From assembly GCA_000442015.1 (NCBI GenBank), contig KE561067.1:45741-109740 (forward strand): a stretch of DNA of 64,000 bases. The letters are read 5' to 3'. Position numbers and translations under genes: made by a program. Below, one piece after another: positions 1 through 11,345 of this stretch (positions within the stretch are counted from its first letter, which is position 1; the number at the start of each line of letters is the position of its first letter). The stretch comes from Rozella allomycis CSF55. Lineage: Eukaryota; Rozellomycota. Below the pieces are notes generated by a model, which worked only from the letters and a program-made list of their open reading frames with translations, ran no database searches and was not told where the DNA came from.

Positions 1-2
1 AA

Positions 3-740
3 TGGTTAAAAACAGTAGCAAATTTATGTGCCAAACACGCAACTAATGAGAATAGGGAACTACCGAGTCGAACTTCATTCAGGTCAGATTTGGACTTTCA
101 TCTGAGTCACATACAAATGTATGTCCAAAGGGGAGAGATGAAAAATCAAAAAGTTGAGTTAAATGATAGGCAACAAAAGAAAATGGAAGGCGCTACAATT
201 TATAGAAAAATTATTCAAATTCAAGGCAAAAGGCTTAATGATCAAAGGGCAAGCTATGTGGATAAATTGGCAAAGTTAGAAACGGTCATAGACCAGCTAA
301 TGGAAAGTGCTAAGAGTTCATTCGACAATCAAAGGGTTGTATTAAGTGACGCCAAAAAGAGCGATATGGAATTATTAAGAATCACAAAATTGCTGGAAAA
401 AAGTGGCTCTAGAAGAATGGACGACCAAGTAATTTTCCCAATTTGATGAAAGGAGGTGTGGGTTTCCCAGAAACAACAAAAAGGTGAAGCCCTCGTTAAG
501 ATATCTGAAAAATTGGCCGATGATAATTCCAAATTCTCAGAGCAAAGGTTTACTGTAAGCAAAGAGAAAGAAAAGGACATGTTTGTAAAAGACATGTTTA
601 AGCGTTTGGATCGTATTGGAACAAATTTGGAAAATCAAAAGTCTATTTCCCCAGTAGAGCTTAAAGAAAAAAGACTTGATAGCGTAGAAAAGACTCTGCA
701 GAGATTGGTAATAAAATTCTCTTACTTTGAATTAGGATGA
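3..740 (+). CDS. Coiled-coil protein, 5' end outside the window
   Basis: The frame is open from base 3, so the N-terminus lies upstream of the window. It meets TGA at 444-446, but removing a GT-AG intron at 429..470 (42 nt) joins RRMDDQ to KQQKGEALVK in the same frame, and the product runs to TGA 738-740, about 231 residues. The protein is very rich in Lys, Gln, Glu and Asp with heptad-like leucines, as expected for a long coiled coil. No signal peptide, membrane segment or named domain is visible. I do not recognise it. It converges on the carrier gene that ends at 838. Confidence 0.6.
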
Positions 741-837
741 ATTTTCTTATTCAGATCAGAGGCATGAGTTTATCAAAAAATCAAAATCCTCCAACGTTCT
801 TAGCCAATAAATCTTAAAGTTACGGTAATTATTATAT

Positions 838-1869
838 TTATTTTTGCATGCTGTATTTTTGTTGAAGTTCATATGCAAGCAATGAAATGCCGAATAGTGG
901 AGCAACTATGAGGCATCTTTGTGCGGAACCTTTAAAGAACGCCTTTATGCCTTCTGTTTTATATATAACTTGATAACAATTTAGCATCCCAGAGTAAATA
1001 TTAGGCCTGTCGGGGTGATGCATAATCTGAATTCTAGTTTTGACAACTATTTTCATGTATGCATATAAAATACCATCCATTGGTGTCACTACAATAGCGG
1101 CAAATGAACCAGCCATTATCCCAGACGCAAACGTATGCCACAATTGAGATGAGCCTGTTTCCCTGTGCAGAGTTTGCTTTATATATGCAGACAAGGAGAA
1201 AAATATCAATGAGAAAGGTACATCTCTGTCTAGATAAAATCAATTGCTTTTACCTACACAAAGTTTGCGTTGTCCCTTTATATAATCCTCTTAAACCTAA
1301 TTCTTTTACAATTGTAGTAAGGGATTTTTTGGCGCCATTTTCACCTGCTATTTGCATTTGGATTTTGGCCATTTCCATGGGATTCGTCGCAATAACCTAT
1401 TTCAATTTACAACATCAATTTACTTGACAAAATCCAGCTGTAGCTCCTGCGACCTGTAACAATTATTTAATTTTATTACCATTCCATCAACAGTCGTCAG
1501 CTCTTCCATTTTTAAGTTTTTCCTCTTAGCAATTATTTCCCTGGCCGCATCGTTTACCGCAAGCTTTATTGCTTTTTCGGGGGTAACGCCAACAAGGTTT
1601 GGTACAAGCCCGCGGTATAAACCCCTAGCGCCCTCCATGCGTATTATTTGCTTAAACATATTAAGGCCAGATATGTTTCCCTTTTGATTTTGTAATCTAG
1701 TTTTTAATGTATCCAAAGGAAATATTCTACTATCTTAATGGTAACCGGGTTACATGGATGTCCCTAATACTCCAGCTATTGCGCCAGATTTTAGCTTTGA
1801 CGATAAATCTGTTTTATGAATTAACTTTTCTGAATCGATTAATGGTAATGTAGATGAAGGAGCTTGCAT
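838..1869 (-). CDS. Mitochondrial carrier, glutamate or aspartate/glutamate type (SLC25)
   Basis: Inner-membrane carrier with three SLC25 repeats. Repeat 1 carries PLDTLKTRLQ and GVTPEKAIKLAVND, repeat 2 NPMEMAKIQMQIAGE, repeat 3 PMDVVKTRIQ followed by LIVAPLFGI. The EKAIKL block is typical of glutamate (SLC25A18/22) and aspartate-glutamate (SLC25A12/13) carriers. No EF-hand extension is present, and repeat 3 looks more like the glutamate carriers. The signature motifs of repeats 1 and 3 become continuous only after removing 27-nt introns at 1727..1753 and 1047..1073, and at least one further intron lies between 1243 and 1440. ATG 1869 is the likely start because it precedes repeat 1 by about 30 residues; the frame also extends upstream to 1932. 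Confidence 0.8.
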
Positions 1870-1965
1870 TATGAAAAGGAAAGAACTCGCCGGAAAATTA
1901 AAAGCCAATTTTATTAGGCATGAAATCGACACGGCAAACTGATTTTTCGTAAAGGTTGATCAATT

Positions 1966-3104
1966 ATGAATAAATTGAAATCAATTTTTACTGGTCATAG
2001 CAGAAAGAAAGAAAAAAATGAAAATGGAAGAGTGGTAATGTTTAATGAAAAAATGTCATAGATTGACTTTAGTTTTAAAAAGCTTTTTGAATATCCTTAT
2101 GATAGTATAATTGTCATTGAGCCGGAAGAAATAGGAACTTTGAAATTGGAGTAAAAATTCATAGTACATTTAAGATAAAGTCATAACTTCATCACAACTC
2201 TCCCACAAGATATTTTGGACCTCAGAAAACTGCATAGTATTTTCTTAAAGTAACATATATTACATCTCAAACTTAGCAATAATTATATAAAAATACTACC
2301 CAATGCATTATTTAAACTAAAAAATCTAAGATTTATTGATTTATCGAGTAATAAGTTGCGTGATCTATCAGATTGCGGTTTTGAACATTTGGACTTTCTC
2401 ACCAGCCTGAATTTGACCAACAACCAGTTAGAGTCGGTGCCATTGAGTCTCTTCAAATGTCATAAGTAAGTATTGCATTTTGTTTTTTCAGACTTAAACA
2501 TTTGGGGTTGGCCCATAACTTATTGAAGAGAATACCTGAAGAAATAGTAAATCTTTGCAACTTAGAAATGCTTACACTAAACGACAATAATATTTTAGAA
2601 ATAAGCAAATGTCTTCGTTCTTTACGACGCTTGGAAAGTATCACATTGTATGGCAATAAATTTAATGAAGCATTGCAATTTGTGTATCTACCTCAGAGTC
2701 TAAAATACTGCGGTAATCTAAATCATTTTTGTAATAGAGTAACTTCCGTACCATTCAGCGATACCTTTAATCCATGTTCAGAATTTCTGAACTCTCTCGA
2801 TTTGCGTGATGCCCATAAAAATTCTCTGGAAAAGAGTCTTTCTAACTTATCAATTAGTGATGAGTCTTTGGAAAACGTTTGCTCGATACCGCCACCCATA
2901 TCAAAACACGCCGCGGATTTCTGCACAAGTCCCACAAAATCCCCTAACGTTTGTCAATTATGTGGTGACTATATCTATCCAGAAAATGAAATGAGTGAAG
3001 AATTGAATAAAATTGAGCAAATAGAAAATTCTGAGATGCAGGATAGTCAAGAGAAATGGCATAAATTTTGTTATGAAGTTTGGAATACATCAATAAATGT
3101 TTAA
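1966..3104 (+). CDS. Leucine-rich repeat protein with C-terminal Cys/His motif (LRRC58-like)
   Basis: Typical 22-24 residue LRRs (consensus LxxLxLxxNxIxxLP) run through the first 200 residues, then a Ser/Glu-rich linker, then a possible zinc site CQLCGDYIYPENE followed by WHKFCYEVW. Four introns of 26-30 nt must be removed to keep the repeat register, for example 2466..2491 (26 nt), which joins FKCHK to LKHLGLAHN. ATG 1966 begins an open first exon reading MNKLKSIFTGHSRKK. The repeat type plus terminal Cys pair resembles the LRRC58 group; the function is unknown. The stop at 3102-3104 is 9 bp from the stop of FOL1 on the other strand. Confidence 0.75.
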
Positions 3105-3113
3105 CGCATATTT

Positions 3114-5245
3114 TTATTTATTGAGCTTGTTGATTAGTTTCAATGACGAAGATAAGTCTTTGACGTTGTGTATGCGAATGACATTTGCCCCTTGCATGAC
3201 AGCATGGCAACTAACGGCTAAAGTTCCAAAATCTCTTGATTTAGCGTCGTCATTTTGAGTTAATTCTCCAATAAAGCGTTTACGGCTAACACCAATTAGC
3301 CACGGGTACTTTCCAAGTAATCTAGAGGATTTGAGTTGCTTGAGGTTTTGAAGGATTTCGAGATTTTGCTCTGTGTTTTTGGAGAAGCCAATACCAGGGT
3401 CCAAAATGATATTCCAGGGTCGAATGCCACTTTTCAAAGCGTTTGATACGATGGTAGATAATTCTTTTTCTAGAGTATTTATTAATCCGTCCTCATAAGA
3501 ATTGAGAGAATTCATAGTTTTAGAATTTCCTCTCATGTGCATTAAGCAGACAGGGACGTTAGCAAGGGCCATTGTCTTGTACATATTTTGATCTCTCAAT
3601 CCCCCGCTAACATCGTTTATCATATCAGCGCCCGCCTTAATAGCAGCAGCCGCGACCTCTGATCTGAAAGTGTCGATTGAAATAGGTATTTCATTATTTA
3701 CGCGTCTAATGGCTTCTATAACTGGTATAACTCTCCTTAGTTCTTCTTCGATCGCTGGCTCATCTGCAAAGGGTCTAGTGGAACAACCGCCAATGTCAAT
3801 TATGTCTGCCCCTTGTTCCACCATTTCCAAAGCATGTTCCACTGCTGCCTCGACGGAAAAATAATCACCGCCGTCACTAAAGCTATCCGGTGTAACATTA
3901 AGCACACCCATTATCACACAACTGTCATTCCAAGATATTGTTCTACTTCGAAATTTGGTAATCCACTTTGCCGCGTCTTCCGGATCGTAATTTTGAGAAT
4001 TTTGAAGAATGCTGTATAATTTTTTCATTTCAATTTGTAAAGTTGGGTGAAAGAAACTTGGATCGATGCTATTTCAAAGGTTTAAAAAAATTACTCGCAA
4101 AATGGTGCTAAAACAAACTCTCGCTCTGGTATTCTAGGATGAGGTATTGTTAATTCTGGTGTAATTAATTCTAAATCGTTATAAAATAAAATGTCTAAAT
4201 CAATTGTTCTGGGCCCGTTATCAATTTCTTTAACTCTTTTCAATTCTTGTTCAATACCCTGGAGAAAATGTAGAAGCTCTAGAGGATGGAAATCAGTTTC
4301 AATCTAATTATTAGGATTAAAATATCATACTTTGCAAACGGCGTTAAAGAAACTTGGCTGATCTAAAAAATACATCGGCTTAGTTTCGTAAAGGCGTGAC
4401 ACTTGAACTACCGATAGCTTTGAGCATTCCATCAAACACAATGCCGCGTTAATGTTACTATAAGAATCACCTAAATTAGATCCCAAAGCAACAAAGCATG
4501 TATTTCTCTTGTCATCCTTGCTAAGAGAATCATCTGTAAAATTGCTTTTTATCAAAACCCCTGCTCCATCAGCCTCCAAAACAGCGGCAGGTTTAAGCAA
4601 CTTGACAGAGACATGTTTGGAATATTCTTTACAAATATCCATCACAAAACAGCATAGACGTTCCACAGTCTTAAATTTTGTAGATTCAACCTCATTGACG
4701 CATCTTTCCACCATTTGCTTATAATTTAAATTTGAGTCGCCAAATATTTTAATGTCAAGTTTAATTGGTTGTAATTGAATTCTCTCAAATGAATTTAACC
4801 CAATAATAGCACGCAAAGCGAGCTCATTAATAGATATGTAATGAACATTAGTCAAACTGTCGACTCGATTTCTTGAAAAACAAAAAGCGAGATTATTTGA
4901 ATTCAATAAACATTTTGGTAAACTCACTTTACATTTGAACCAGTCAATATTGAATGAAAACAATACCAAAGATACTTCGTCTGCAAAATTAACAAGATCT
5001 TTAAATTTTTTATCCAGACAGAAATTTTTCAAAGTTTTAGCAACCGTCGAGTAACTTACTGAATCCTCTAAACTGTCAGTTTCACTGGTGGAAGATATAT
5101 CTATTTTGAGTTTCAAGTTGAAAATAACTGGCTGACTAGAAAATCTATCCCAATTATCAACTCCTACACAGCAACTTGTTTTAAAATTCTCCAATATAAC
5201 AAAACTCTCTGTTTCGGTCATGAAAAAATGGGGCTGGGATGTCAA
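3114..5245 (-). CDS. FOL1: Trifunctional folate synthesis protein (FolB-FolB-HPPK-DHPS)
   Basis: Single polypeptide of 692 residues for the middle steps of folate synthesis: dihydroneopterin aldolase, hydroxymethyldihydropterin pyrophosphokinase and dihydropteroate synthase. Two tandem FolB-like domains fill residues 1-290. HPPK follows with FVALGSNLGDS and NGPRTIDLDILFYND. DHPS follows with TPDSFSDGG, IGGCSTRP, SIDTF, DPGIGFSK and GVSRKRFIGEL. Introns at 4304..4330 (27 nt) and 4069..4094 (26 nt) restore HPPK and fuse it to DHPS, and the spliced length is an exact multiple of three (955+209+915 nt on the three exons). Domain order is as in ascomycete and Pneumocystis FOL1. DHPS is the sulfonamide target in this family. 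Confidence 0.95.
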
Positions 5246-5368
5246 AGGTTAGTAAATATCGAGTTTTTTCAATTCAAAATATCGCTAAGATGATTATTTA
5301 GAAGTTGATTATTCCTGTTTTGTCTAATTTGGCGAGTGAAGAATATTTAATATGACGGCAAATAGTGT

Positions 5369-7236
5369 TTATTTTCTTCCAAATGCATCCATTCCTTTGT
5401 CCAAGAGCTTTTCAATATCCATTCGTTGATGAATCATAGAAAGCTTTGGCCATATCATTCTTTCTCCCGTTAGTATACTATATTCGAAATATTCTTTTGA
5501 TGGGTTATTCATCAATCTTAAATAATCAAGAAATCTTGGTTTTGGAAACATTGTTACAGAGCCATGAAATGTTTGTAAAAAGAAGTACGACCAGTCCAGT
5601 TTAAGCCATGTTGGCAAGAGATACAATTGTCTTAACAGTTGAAGCCAGCGTCTCATATCTAACTTTAAATACAGTTCAAGAAAAGAAGCAATGAATCCTC
5701 CTTTAAAGTTAAATCCACTTGAATGCGACCCATGCCTTTCGTAAAAGAATGGAATGATCATCGGATTTACTTGTGACACTATTGTAAATTGAGTATTGAA
5801 TAGTTGAGATAATTTTTCTGTCGGTACATCGATTTTGAAAGTCCCATCTCTCCATTTGTGTACTCCAATAGAATCAAAATGGGTTACAAAGTTGGGGCTG
5901 CTTTCCGAAAACTTTCTGATGCGCTCATTTTTCAAGGGATGTTCATAGCCTATTTCACAAGGCTTTAATTCATCATTTGGTATCTTTTTATACAATTTGA
6001 CGCTACGAAACATGAATGGGATTGCAATTGACGCTAAAACCGCGCTGTGAATGACTACATCAGGCGTCGTTAGATAATTAAGAATTTGTGGTGGTTTTTG
6101 ATGATCCTCATGAATGACAGATATATTTAAAATTCTTCCAGTCTTTTTATATGCCTCAATAAAGGTTAAATCACCAAGAGTACATTTTCGTAAAACCGAT
6201 ACAGCGTAATCAGTATCAACCATAGCTCCACTCCTTAAAAACCTGAGCAAACGACTGGACATACTATCTAACGGCGACATTAACTTTAAGTGCTGCTCTT
6301 TATCATTGTATAGTTCAAGCAACTGTTCATCGGTTCGCGTACAAACAATGGCTGCCATGATTGCCCCAGAGCCTATTATTTTATTTACATTATTTCGGTA
6401 CTTGTTCCAGAAATAATGCGCGGCAAAATACCCTGGTCGAGCATGGTCTTTATTACACCTTAATTAATGATAACAATTACATATACCTACCTATATGAAA
6501 AAGGCCAAACATGGCACCCCCAGAAAGGCATAGAGCAGTCCTTCCATAAATCTTGGACGCTTTCCGGAAGAAATCCTTTTTCTCTTCGGAAGGTATCATA
6601 TCTGTTTGAATTATCCACTGCAGACCGCTACACACTTTTAAAAAAAGGTATGAAAATTACCCTCGCCAGTAAATTGTTCAATTATAGTTTTAGTGCCAAT
6701 GTATGACTGATTGTAGAGTCTTTCATGCATAATACCACCCAAGTTGCATCGAACGCCGCTCTCTAGTAATAACTTGATCATTCTTTGAGCCTTTTCTTTA
6801 AAGTTTTGGTTACTCAGTCTAGTACCCCTCAAGTTATCCGTAATCTATAGAAATACAAATTTGCACCAATTACCTCCTTTATCAAGTTATAGTCAAAGTA
6901 TGGTGATCTGGGATCTTTTCTCCATTTATCTTTATGTGTTGCTTTGTCAGCACCCTTTGCGCAATGTGTGTATTCGTTTAAGTCTTTGGCTGTTTTCATT
7001 CCTTGTTGCCACCGTCTTAAATTTCGATTTCGTACGTGCCCATTAAAATATTCATATGCTCTAACAATTTGTCGAAGGATTGTATAGGCAATAAGGTCAA
7101 TTACTAAGGCAGTTAAGGTGATTAAAAGAAGGGGATAGCGTAGTAATTTAAACGTCTTGCTGTTTGGAAGAGATGAATCATAGTCTTTTAGAATCTTTAT
7201 ACCTTCAACTGGCGTATTTGAATCTGAGGAAACCAT
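5369..7236 (-). CDS. Patatin-domain triacylglycerol lipase (SDP1/Tgl3-5 family)
   Basis: N-terminal hydrophobic segment (RYPLLLITLTALVIDLIAY), then a domain with DNLRGTRLSNQ and a patatin lipase core: CLSGGAMFGLFHIG (oxyanion loop), then GTSSGAIMAAIVCTRTD (GxSxG nucleophile) and KWRDGTF, where the Asp of DG completes the Ser-Asp dyad. The family hydrolyses stored triacylglycerol on lipid droplets. The GTSSG motif exists only after removal of a 29-nt intron near 6366..6394; three further introns of about 27-32 nt lie upstream. ATG 7236 was chosen because it precedes the hydrophobic segment; an in-frame ATG at 7302 is possible. Confidence 0.85.
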
Positions 7237-7365
7237 GTTAACTGTGACGCAATTCTGAAATACGAAAAACTGGAAACATGATACGAAAAATGCGCAATTC
7301 AAAAATTAATCACGTTAAACATAAGTAAATAAATAATGCATCAGTTTAACAGACTGAAATCAATT

Positions 7366-7598
7366 TTATACAGATTCATATCCTCCTTGGCGGGTAAGAG
7401 CCACTTGCTCTGCAGCGATGTCTATTTCAGCCATTGACAATTTACCATAATTGCCTCTTGAATCTCCTCTTAGACTGCAATGTGGGTCTATCAGTATTTA
7501 CTACATTTGATTACCATAAAACGCAATGTTGGCAAGATATTCCACACAATACAAACATGCAGCACCTGTAATGATTACAATTGGAAATGGAGCCAGTT
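7366..7598 (-). CDS. Small conserved-looking membrane protein, 5' exon unresolved
   Basis: Two exons separated by a 27-nt GT-AG intron (7488..7514) encode about 68 residues: a hydrophobic stretch APFPIVIITGAACLYC, then YLANIAFYDPHCSLRGD and a C-terminus ending RQGGYESV. The exact 27-nt intron supports a real gene. The first exon is not solved: an ATG near 7692 opens a plausible start (NFGFKKGLRQFPLLT) but I could not join it in frame. Size and single hydrophobic segment would fit a small mitochondrial membrane protein, which is only a guess. The rest of 7237-7794 holds nothing I can support. Confidence 0.35.
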
Positions 7599-7794
7599 CT
7601 AATCAAATAAATAATAGTTTACTGTCAATAGAGGAAATTGCCTAAGTCCTTTCTTAAATCCAAAGTTAAAATTGACCATTTCGTTGAATCAACCGATGAA
7701 TCGGAATTTCCAAAATTTAAACAAATCAATTAAAAGGCTACGAATGAGATATAATGAGTTATGTTATCTTAATTTATTGATTATTCTATAATGG

Positions 7795-8202
7795 CTAAAT
7801 TCGGGTTTTGATGCTTGCTATATGGCTTTCGAGATCAACTATTTCTTGAACAATATTTTGGATATACATTGCCGCGTTTTCTAGAACTTGGTCTCTCGAT
7901 AATTTATGATCCAACCCAAGAATTTGTCTAAGTGCCATGTTTGCTTGATTAATTTGCGTTCGACGCTTATTCTCTGAACGAACATGAACTCGTCGCCGAT
8001 ACTCCTTTTTATCTAGGAGCTTTAAAGATGCCAAGTCGTCCAAGGGAACGATTTCTTTAGTCGGTTTAATGCTTGCTTCATTTAGAAAGAAATTATCAAA
8101 ATAATCTTGAGAATGGAAGTCAGTTATCATGTCTTGTTTTAAAATTACCCCTATCACATCTATATTTGTACCAAACGAGGGGTCAAATTTTGAACCAATC
8201 AA
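7795..8202 (-). CDS. bHLH transcription factor (class B)
   Basis: The C-terminal half is a basic helix-loop-helix domain. The basic region VHVRSENKRR has the His-Glu-Arg set (H5, E9, R13) that reads CACGTG-type E-boxes; helix 1 is INQANMALRQIL and helix 2 includes ENAAMYIQNIVQEI, running into a short leucine zipper. About 111 residues are encoded from ATG 8130. The frame is open without an ATG to 8202, where a splice-acceptor-like CCTAG lies upstream, so an extra 5' exon is possible. This is one of two bHLH genes in the window; the other (39287..39880) sits beside an OPI1 gene. Fungal Ino2/Ino4 and Yas1/Yas2 act as bHLH heterodimers, so pairing is conceivable but unproven. Confidence 0.8.
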   Translation of the reverse strand: MIGSKFDPSFGTNIDVIGVILKQDMITDFHSQDYFDNFFLNEASIKPTKEIVPLDDLASLKLLDKKEYRRRVHVRSENKRRTQINQANMALRQILGLDHKLSRDQVLENAAMYIQNIVQEIVDLESHIASIKTRI

Positions 8203-8229
8203 AAGACTCTAGGTTTTGCAGGGGTGAAA

Positions 8230-9339
8230 ATGCTATTCAACTCTGTAGACGCACTCGCCTTTACAATTTGTGCCGCATATGTAGCATTGTATTTCTACGG
8301 TAAACGAAGAAATAAAAGCATAGTGGAAAATTGGTACATTATATTTTTATAACGTTTTAGGTATAGAAACAGTATCACGTTGTTTGAAAATCAATTTTCT
8401 AAACTTTCCGTTGATGAAAAGCACGGAATTGTAGCACTCGGAGCGAAGGACTTTATTCTCCAATTTTCTGGTAGAGATTTTGTATCAAAGTGTGAAATCG
8501 AAATAGAAGTAAAATGATACATTTGAAAACAAAGTTAAAACCCAGACATGACATACTGAAAATGATTTATGGGTATACGTTGCATAATCTAGAGGATACT
8601 GTCACAATTAGTGTGACACTTCCAGAGACGATCGCACTGCCAATTATCGCTGCCGGGCCGGAAACTGTATTAAAGCAGTGCCACAGAGAAAGATATGATT
8701 TGGTAAAAGTTGGTAACGAAATAAAAAGAATCAATTTACTCCTCTCAAGAAAGGAGCCGCCATCGCAGATTCGGTCTTAATGCTTGGAGAAAGTCATGAA
8801 GCCATGAATTTTATAATGGACTCAAATTTTAAAGAATTTATATCTAATAACGAATCCGTTTATACTCTGGAATATTTAATTATCTCAGACCAACCAGCTG
8901 ACTTTACCATTGAGTAAGCCGTCTCTTTCTTGTTGTTTTAGTGCAGAGGTTTCTTCTGTAAAAGGAATAGAATTTAAATACAAGCTTAAAAATAAGAATG
9001 ATTATCTTGCCATGAATGAACTTTTATTTTATATTCTGGACAAGATCGAGCAAATGAAATTATCACCGGAAACTCTCCAGAAGATCAAAAATTCGAGAAA
9101 AGAAGCCGCTGAAGTCATATACAGAAAAACAAGAAAAGATAGAGAAAGGGTAACTGAGTAATGTTTGCCAATATGAATAGATTGCCCAAGAAAAGAAAAT
9201 TGAAAAAAGAAGAATGGAAGAAAGAAGAATGCAAAAGCTTTCCCCAGAAGAGCAACGAAAATTTGAAGAAAAAATGAAAAAGAAAGAACAAAAGAAGAAT
9301 GTAAAGAAGGGTCGTTTGCTTTTAACAGTTGGGCGCTAA
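8230..9339 (+). CDS. CCDC47/DUF1682-type ER protein
   Basis: ATG 8230 opens a short N-terminal membrane segment (FTICAAYVALYFYGKRR) followed by a conserved domain containing LKPRHDILKMIYGYTL and a Lys/Arg/Glu-rich coiled tail ending KLSPEEQRKFEEKMKKKEQ and then KKGRLLLTVGR. This order (single TM, globular domain, basic coiled coil) matches CCDC47, an ER translocon-associated chaperone of the PAT/multipass translocon in animals. At least five introns of 26-31 nt are needed; one of 26 nt after RYDL restores NQFTPLKKGAAIADS. The gene is intact. Its start lies 27 bp from the open frame of the divergent bHLH gene. Confidence 0.7.
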
Positions 9340-9486
9340 TTAATAGAATAATAAATATTATTACATTACAAAAAAAATTCTTTTCCATTGATTAAAAGTT
9401 TCTCTCCTCTTCAAGAAGATTAACTTTGATTAGAAAAGCTTTAACGGCTATAAAAAGCCAAAGGCTATACGCTAACCCAAAGCTAT

Positions 9487-10273
9487 ATGAATCGTTATTC
9501 TTCAGATTTGCTTAAATTTCTACTTTACTTGGTCAATTTTCTTGCATTGGTATACAGATTAAGGTTTCTTATATTTAGATTGGAGGATTGGCATTGGTTG
9601 GGCTGTCAATTGCAGCAATAGTTGAACAAAATTCAATTCACGATTTTGTCATGTAATAACATCTTTTAGAATTTTATTAGGATGGGATATCCGGTTTCGT
9701 TGCTGATAATCGGGGCACTATTCGTTTTGTTGGGCTTATTTGGCATGTGGGCAACGGGTGTTCAGTCTGTACGTATGATCAGACTAGTAATGATTACTAA
9801 TGAACTCTATTAGTACCTAATTGTACTCTCCATTATAATTATCCTGCAAGTTGTCCTTACAGCAGTTGCATTATCTCAACATGACAAAGTAAAAACACTC
9901 TTTACGAATAATAGATTGATTCTATGGTGAAAGATGGATGGTATAGCGCCAATCCATCTGTTATTCAAAACGTCGAACAAATGTTTGAGTGCTGTGGGTA
10001 CAGGAATGTTCTGGATCATGCAATACCTGCAGATTGCACTAAAGATCCCAATTTTGGTTTTAAGAGATCTTGCAGATACCAAGTAATGAAATCAAAATTC
10101 TTTTAGAGATTGTCACTTTGGCTCAAAGGCATACAAGATTATTGGGTATAGTTGGGCTCATCCTTGGGGTCATGGAATTCGTAGCGTTAATATGTGCTAG
10201 CATTTTATTATATCAATTGGGAGGAGAAGACTGGAAACGAGAAGGAAGTATTCTTGAAGAAGCAAGAAGGTAA
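9487..10273 (+). CDS. Tetraspanin-like four-pass membrane protein
   Basis: Four hydrophobic segments with a large loop between TM3 and TM4. The loop carries the tetraspanin signature FECCGYRN and later Cys residues (PADCTKDP, KRSCRYQ), which fit two disulfides. Introns split the gene near segment boundaries: 9653..9680 (28 nt), one before YLIVLSIIIILQ, one after QHDK, and 10083..10108 (26 nt), which ends in AGAG and uses the distal AG. C-terminal tail EDWKREGSILEEARR is cytosolic. Tetraspanins organise surface membrane domains; in plant-pathogenic fungi Pls1-type members act in host penetration, but assignment to that subfamily is not possible here. Confidence 0.8.
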
Positions 10274-10452
10274 AAGGTTAATGTTCATCAAACTAGCTGG
10301 TTAGATTAAATCGAGAGGGGGCAATCCCCACATATCAATCAGCCCGCCCATAATAAATTTCATTTCAATTTGATTACTTTGAATCTATATTTATATATTC
10401 TACTATTTTTAGACGTTTTTTTGAAACTTGAGACTACCCCTTTGAAACAAAA

Positions 10453-11067
10453 ATGCTTGGACGTGTTAAAATCCTGTTTTGCGTATTCGCTACAATCTTA
10501 GCTTCCCCTGACAAAGTAGCCAAAATAATAGATGTTAAGGGTCGATTGGTCAAAGTTCGCGGCAAAGAATATTTTGAAGAATTAGTAACTACAGATAATA
10601 TCTACATGACTGATCAAAATAAACTACAAGCTATTGATCACAAGAAGAAGCATTCTGTATATGATTTGAGCGGTAAAAAGGTCGGAGGATGCGAAAAAGA
10701 AGAACTCGATATTCCACTAAACGATGTGTACGTTGAAATCAAAGGCGACAAAATTGGCAATGAAAAAGTCAATGAAGGAACTATTGGCGAGAATAAACAA
10801 TTGAAGCGCGAATTAGACGCTCATAATACTTCAAAGTCATCGACGGCAACGAAAAAGTTAATTGAAGAAAAATCAGTGAACGGCGATGCCAGTTACACAA
10901 TTGAATTTATGGATCCATATATTCTCGCTGGAATAATAACGTTTTCCATATTTCTCTCGCTAACTATATTAATACTTACAATTAAGAGAATCAAGAAAAG
11001 TAAAAACGTTGAATATTCTAGTCTTTCAACTTCAAGTAAAGAGGGCCTTACAAGTAATCTGGCCTAA
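10453..11067 (+). CDS. Type I single-pass membrane protein of an unnamed family (paralogue of 51938..52462)
   Basis: 204 residues and intronless. A signal peptide (KILFCVFATILAS) precedes a charged ectodomain, a transmembrane helix at about residues 154-178 (YILAGIITFSIFLSLTILIL), a basic stop-transfer KRIKKSKN and a short Ser-rich tail. The first 70 residues of the ectodomain align with the gene at 51938: both have a G-x-x-Y motif, then TTDNI or KTDNI, then a DQ, an I-x-H-x-x-KH block and D-x-x-G-x-x-V. I recognise no known domain. Likely a surface or secretory-pathway protein. Confidence 0.65.
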   Translation: MLGRVKILFCVFATILASPDKVAKIIDVKGRLVKVRGKEYFEELVTTDNIYMTDQNKLQAIDHKKKHSVYDLSGKKVGGCEKEELDIPLNDVYVEIKGDKIGNEKVNEGTIGENKQLKRELDAHNTSKSSTATKKLIEEKSVNGDASYTIEFMDPYILAGIITFSIFLSLTILILTIKRIKKSKNVEYSSLSTSSKEGLTSNLA

Positions 11068-11294
11068 CTGATTAAGTCAATAAATATTTTTTGAATTCTA
11101 AAAGGCATTTTAATGACATATTCATCGATATACTTAAAGGGTAATATCAGTGAGATTGATCCCCTAATCCCTTCACCTTGGCACTTGATTTCGGCATTAA
11201 ATATCCATTTAACTATTGGACAATGCAAGAAGTTTTCACCACTACATCGACTTATTATCTATTAATATAATCCTTGCATTTGAGAACATATTCT

Positions 11295-11302
11295 TATAAA
11301 TA
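11295..11302 (+). promoter_or_regulatory. TATA box of CAP gene 1
   Basis: TATAAATA lies 43 bases before ATG 11346. The same octamer sits at almost the same distance from the ATG in the two paralogues (15609 and 16572), which supports function. The rest of 11068-11294 is AT-rich with no gene I can support. An N at 11345 immediately precedes the ATG. Confidence 0.55.
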
Positions 11303-11345
11303 GCAATTGATCACTATTTCTAAAAATAGATTTAAGTGCTTCATN

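Noticed and set aside
90-92. Start of the first gene at base 90
   Set aside because: Base 90 is TTG and the frame is open to the window edge, so the real start is outside.
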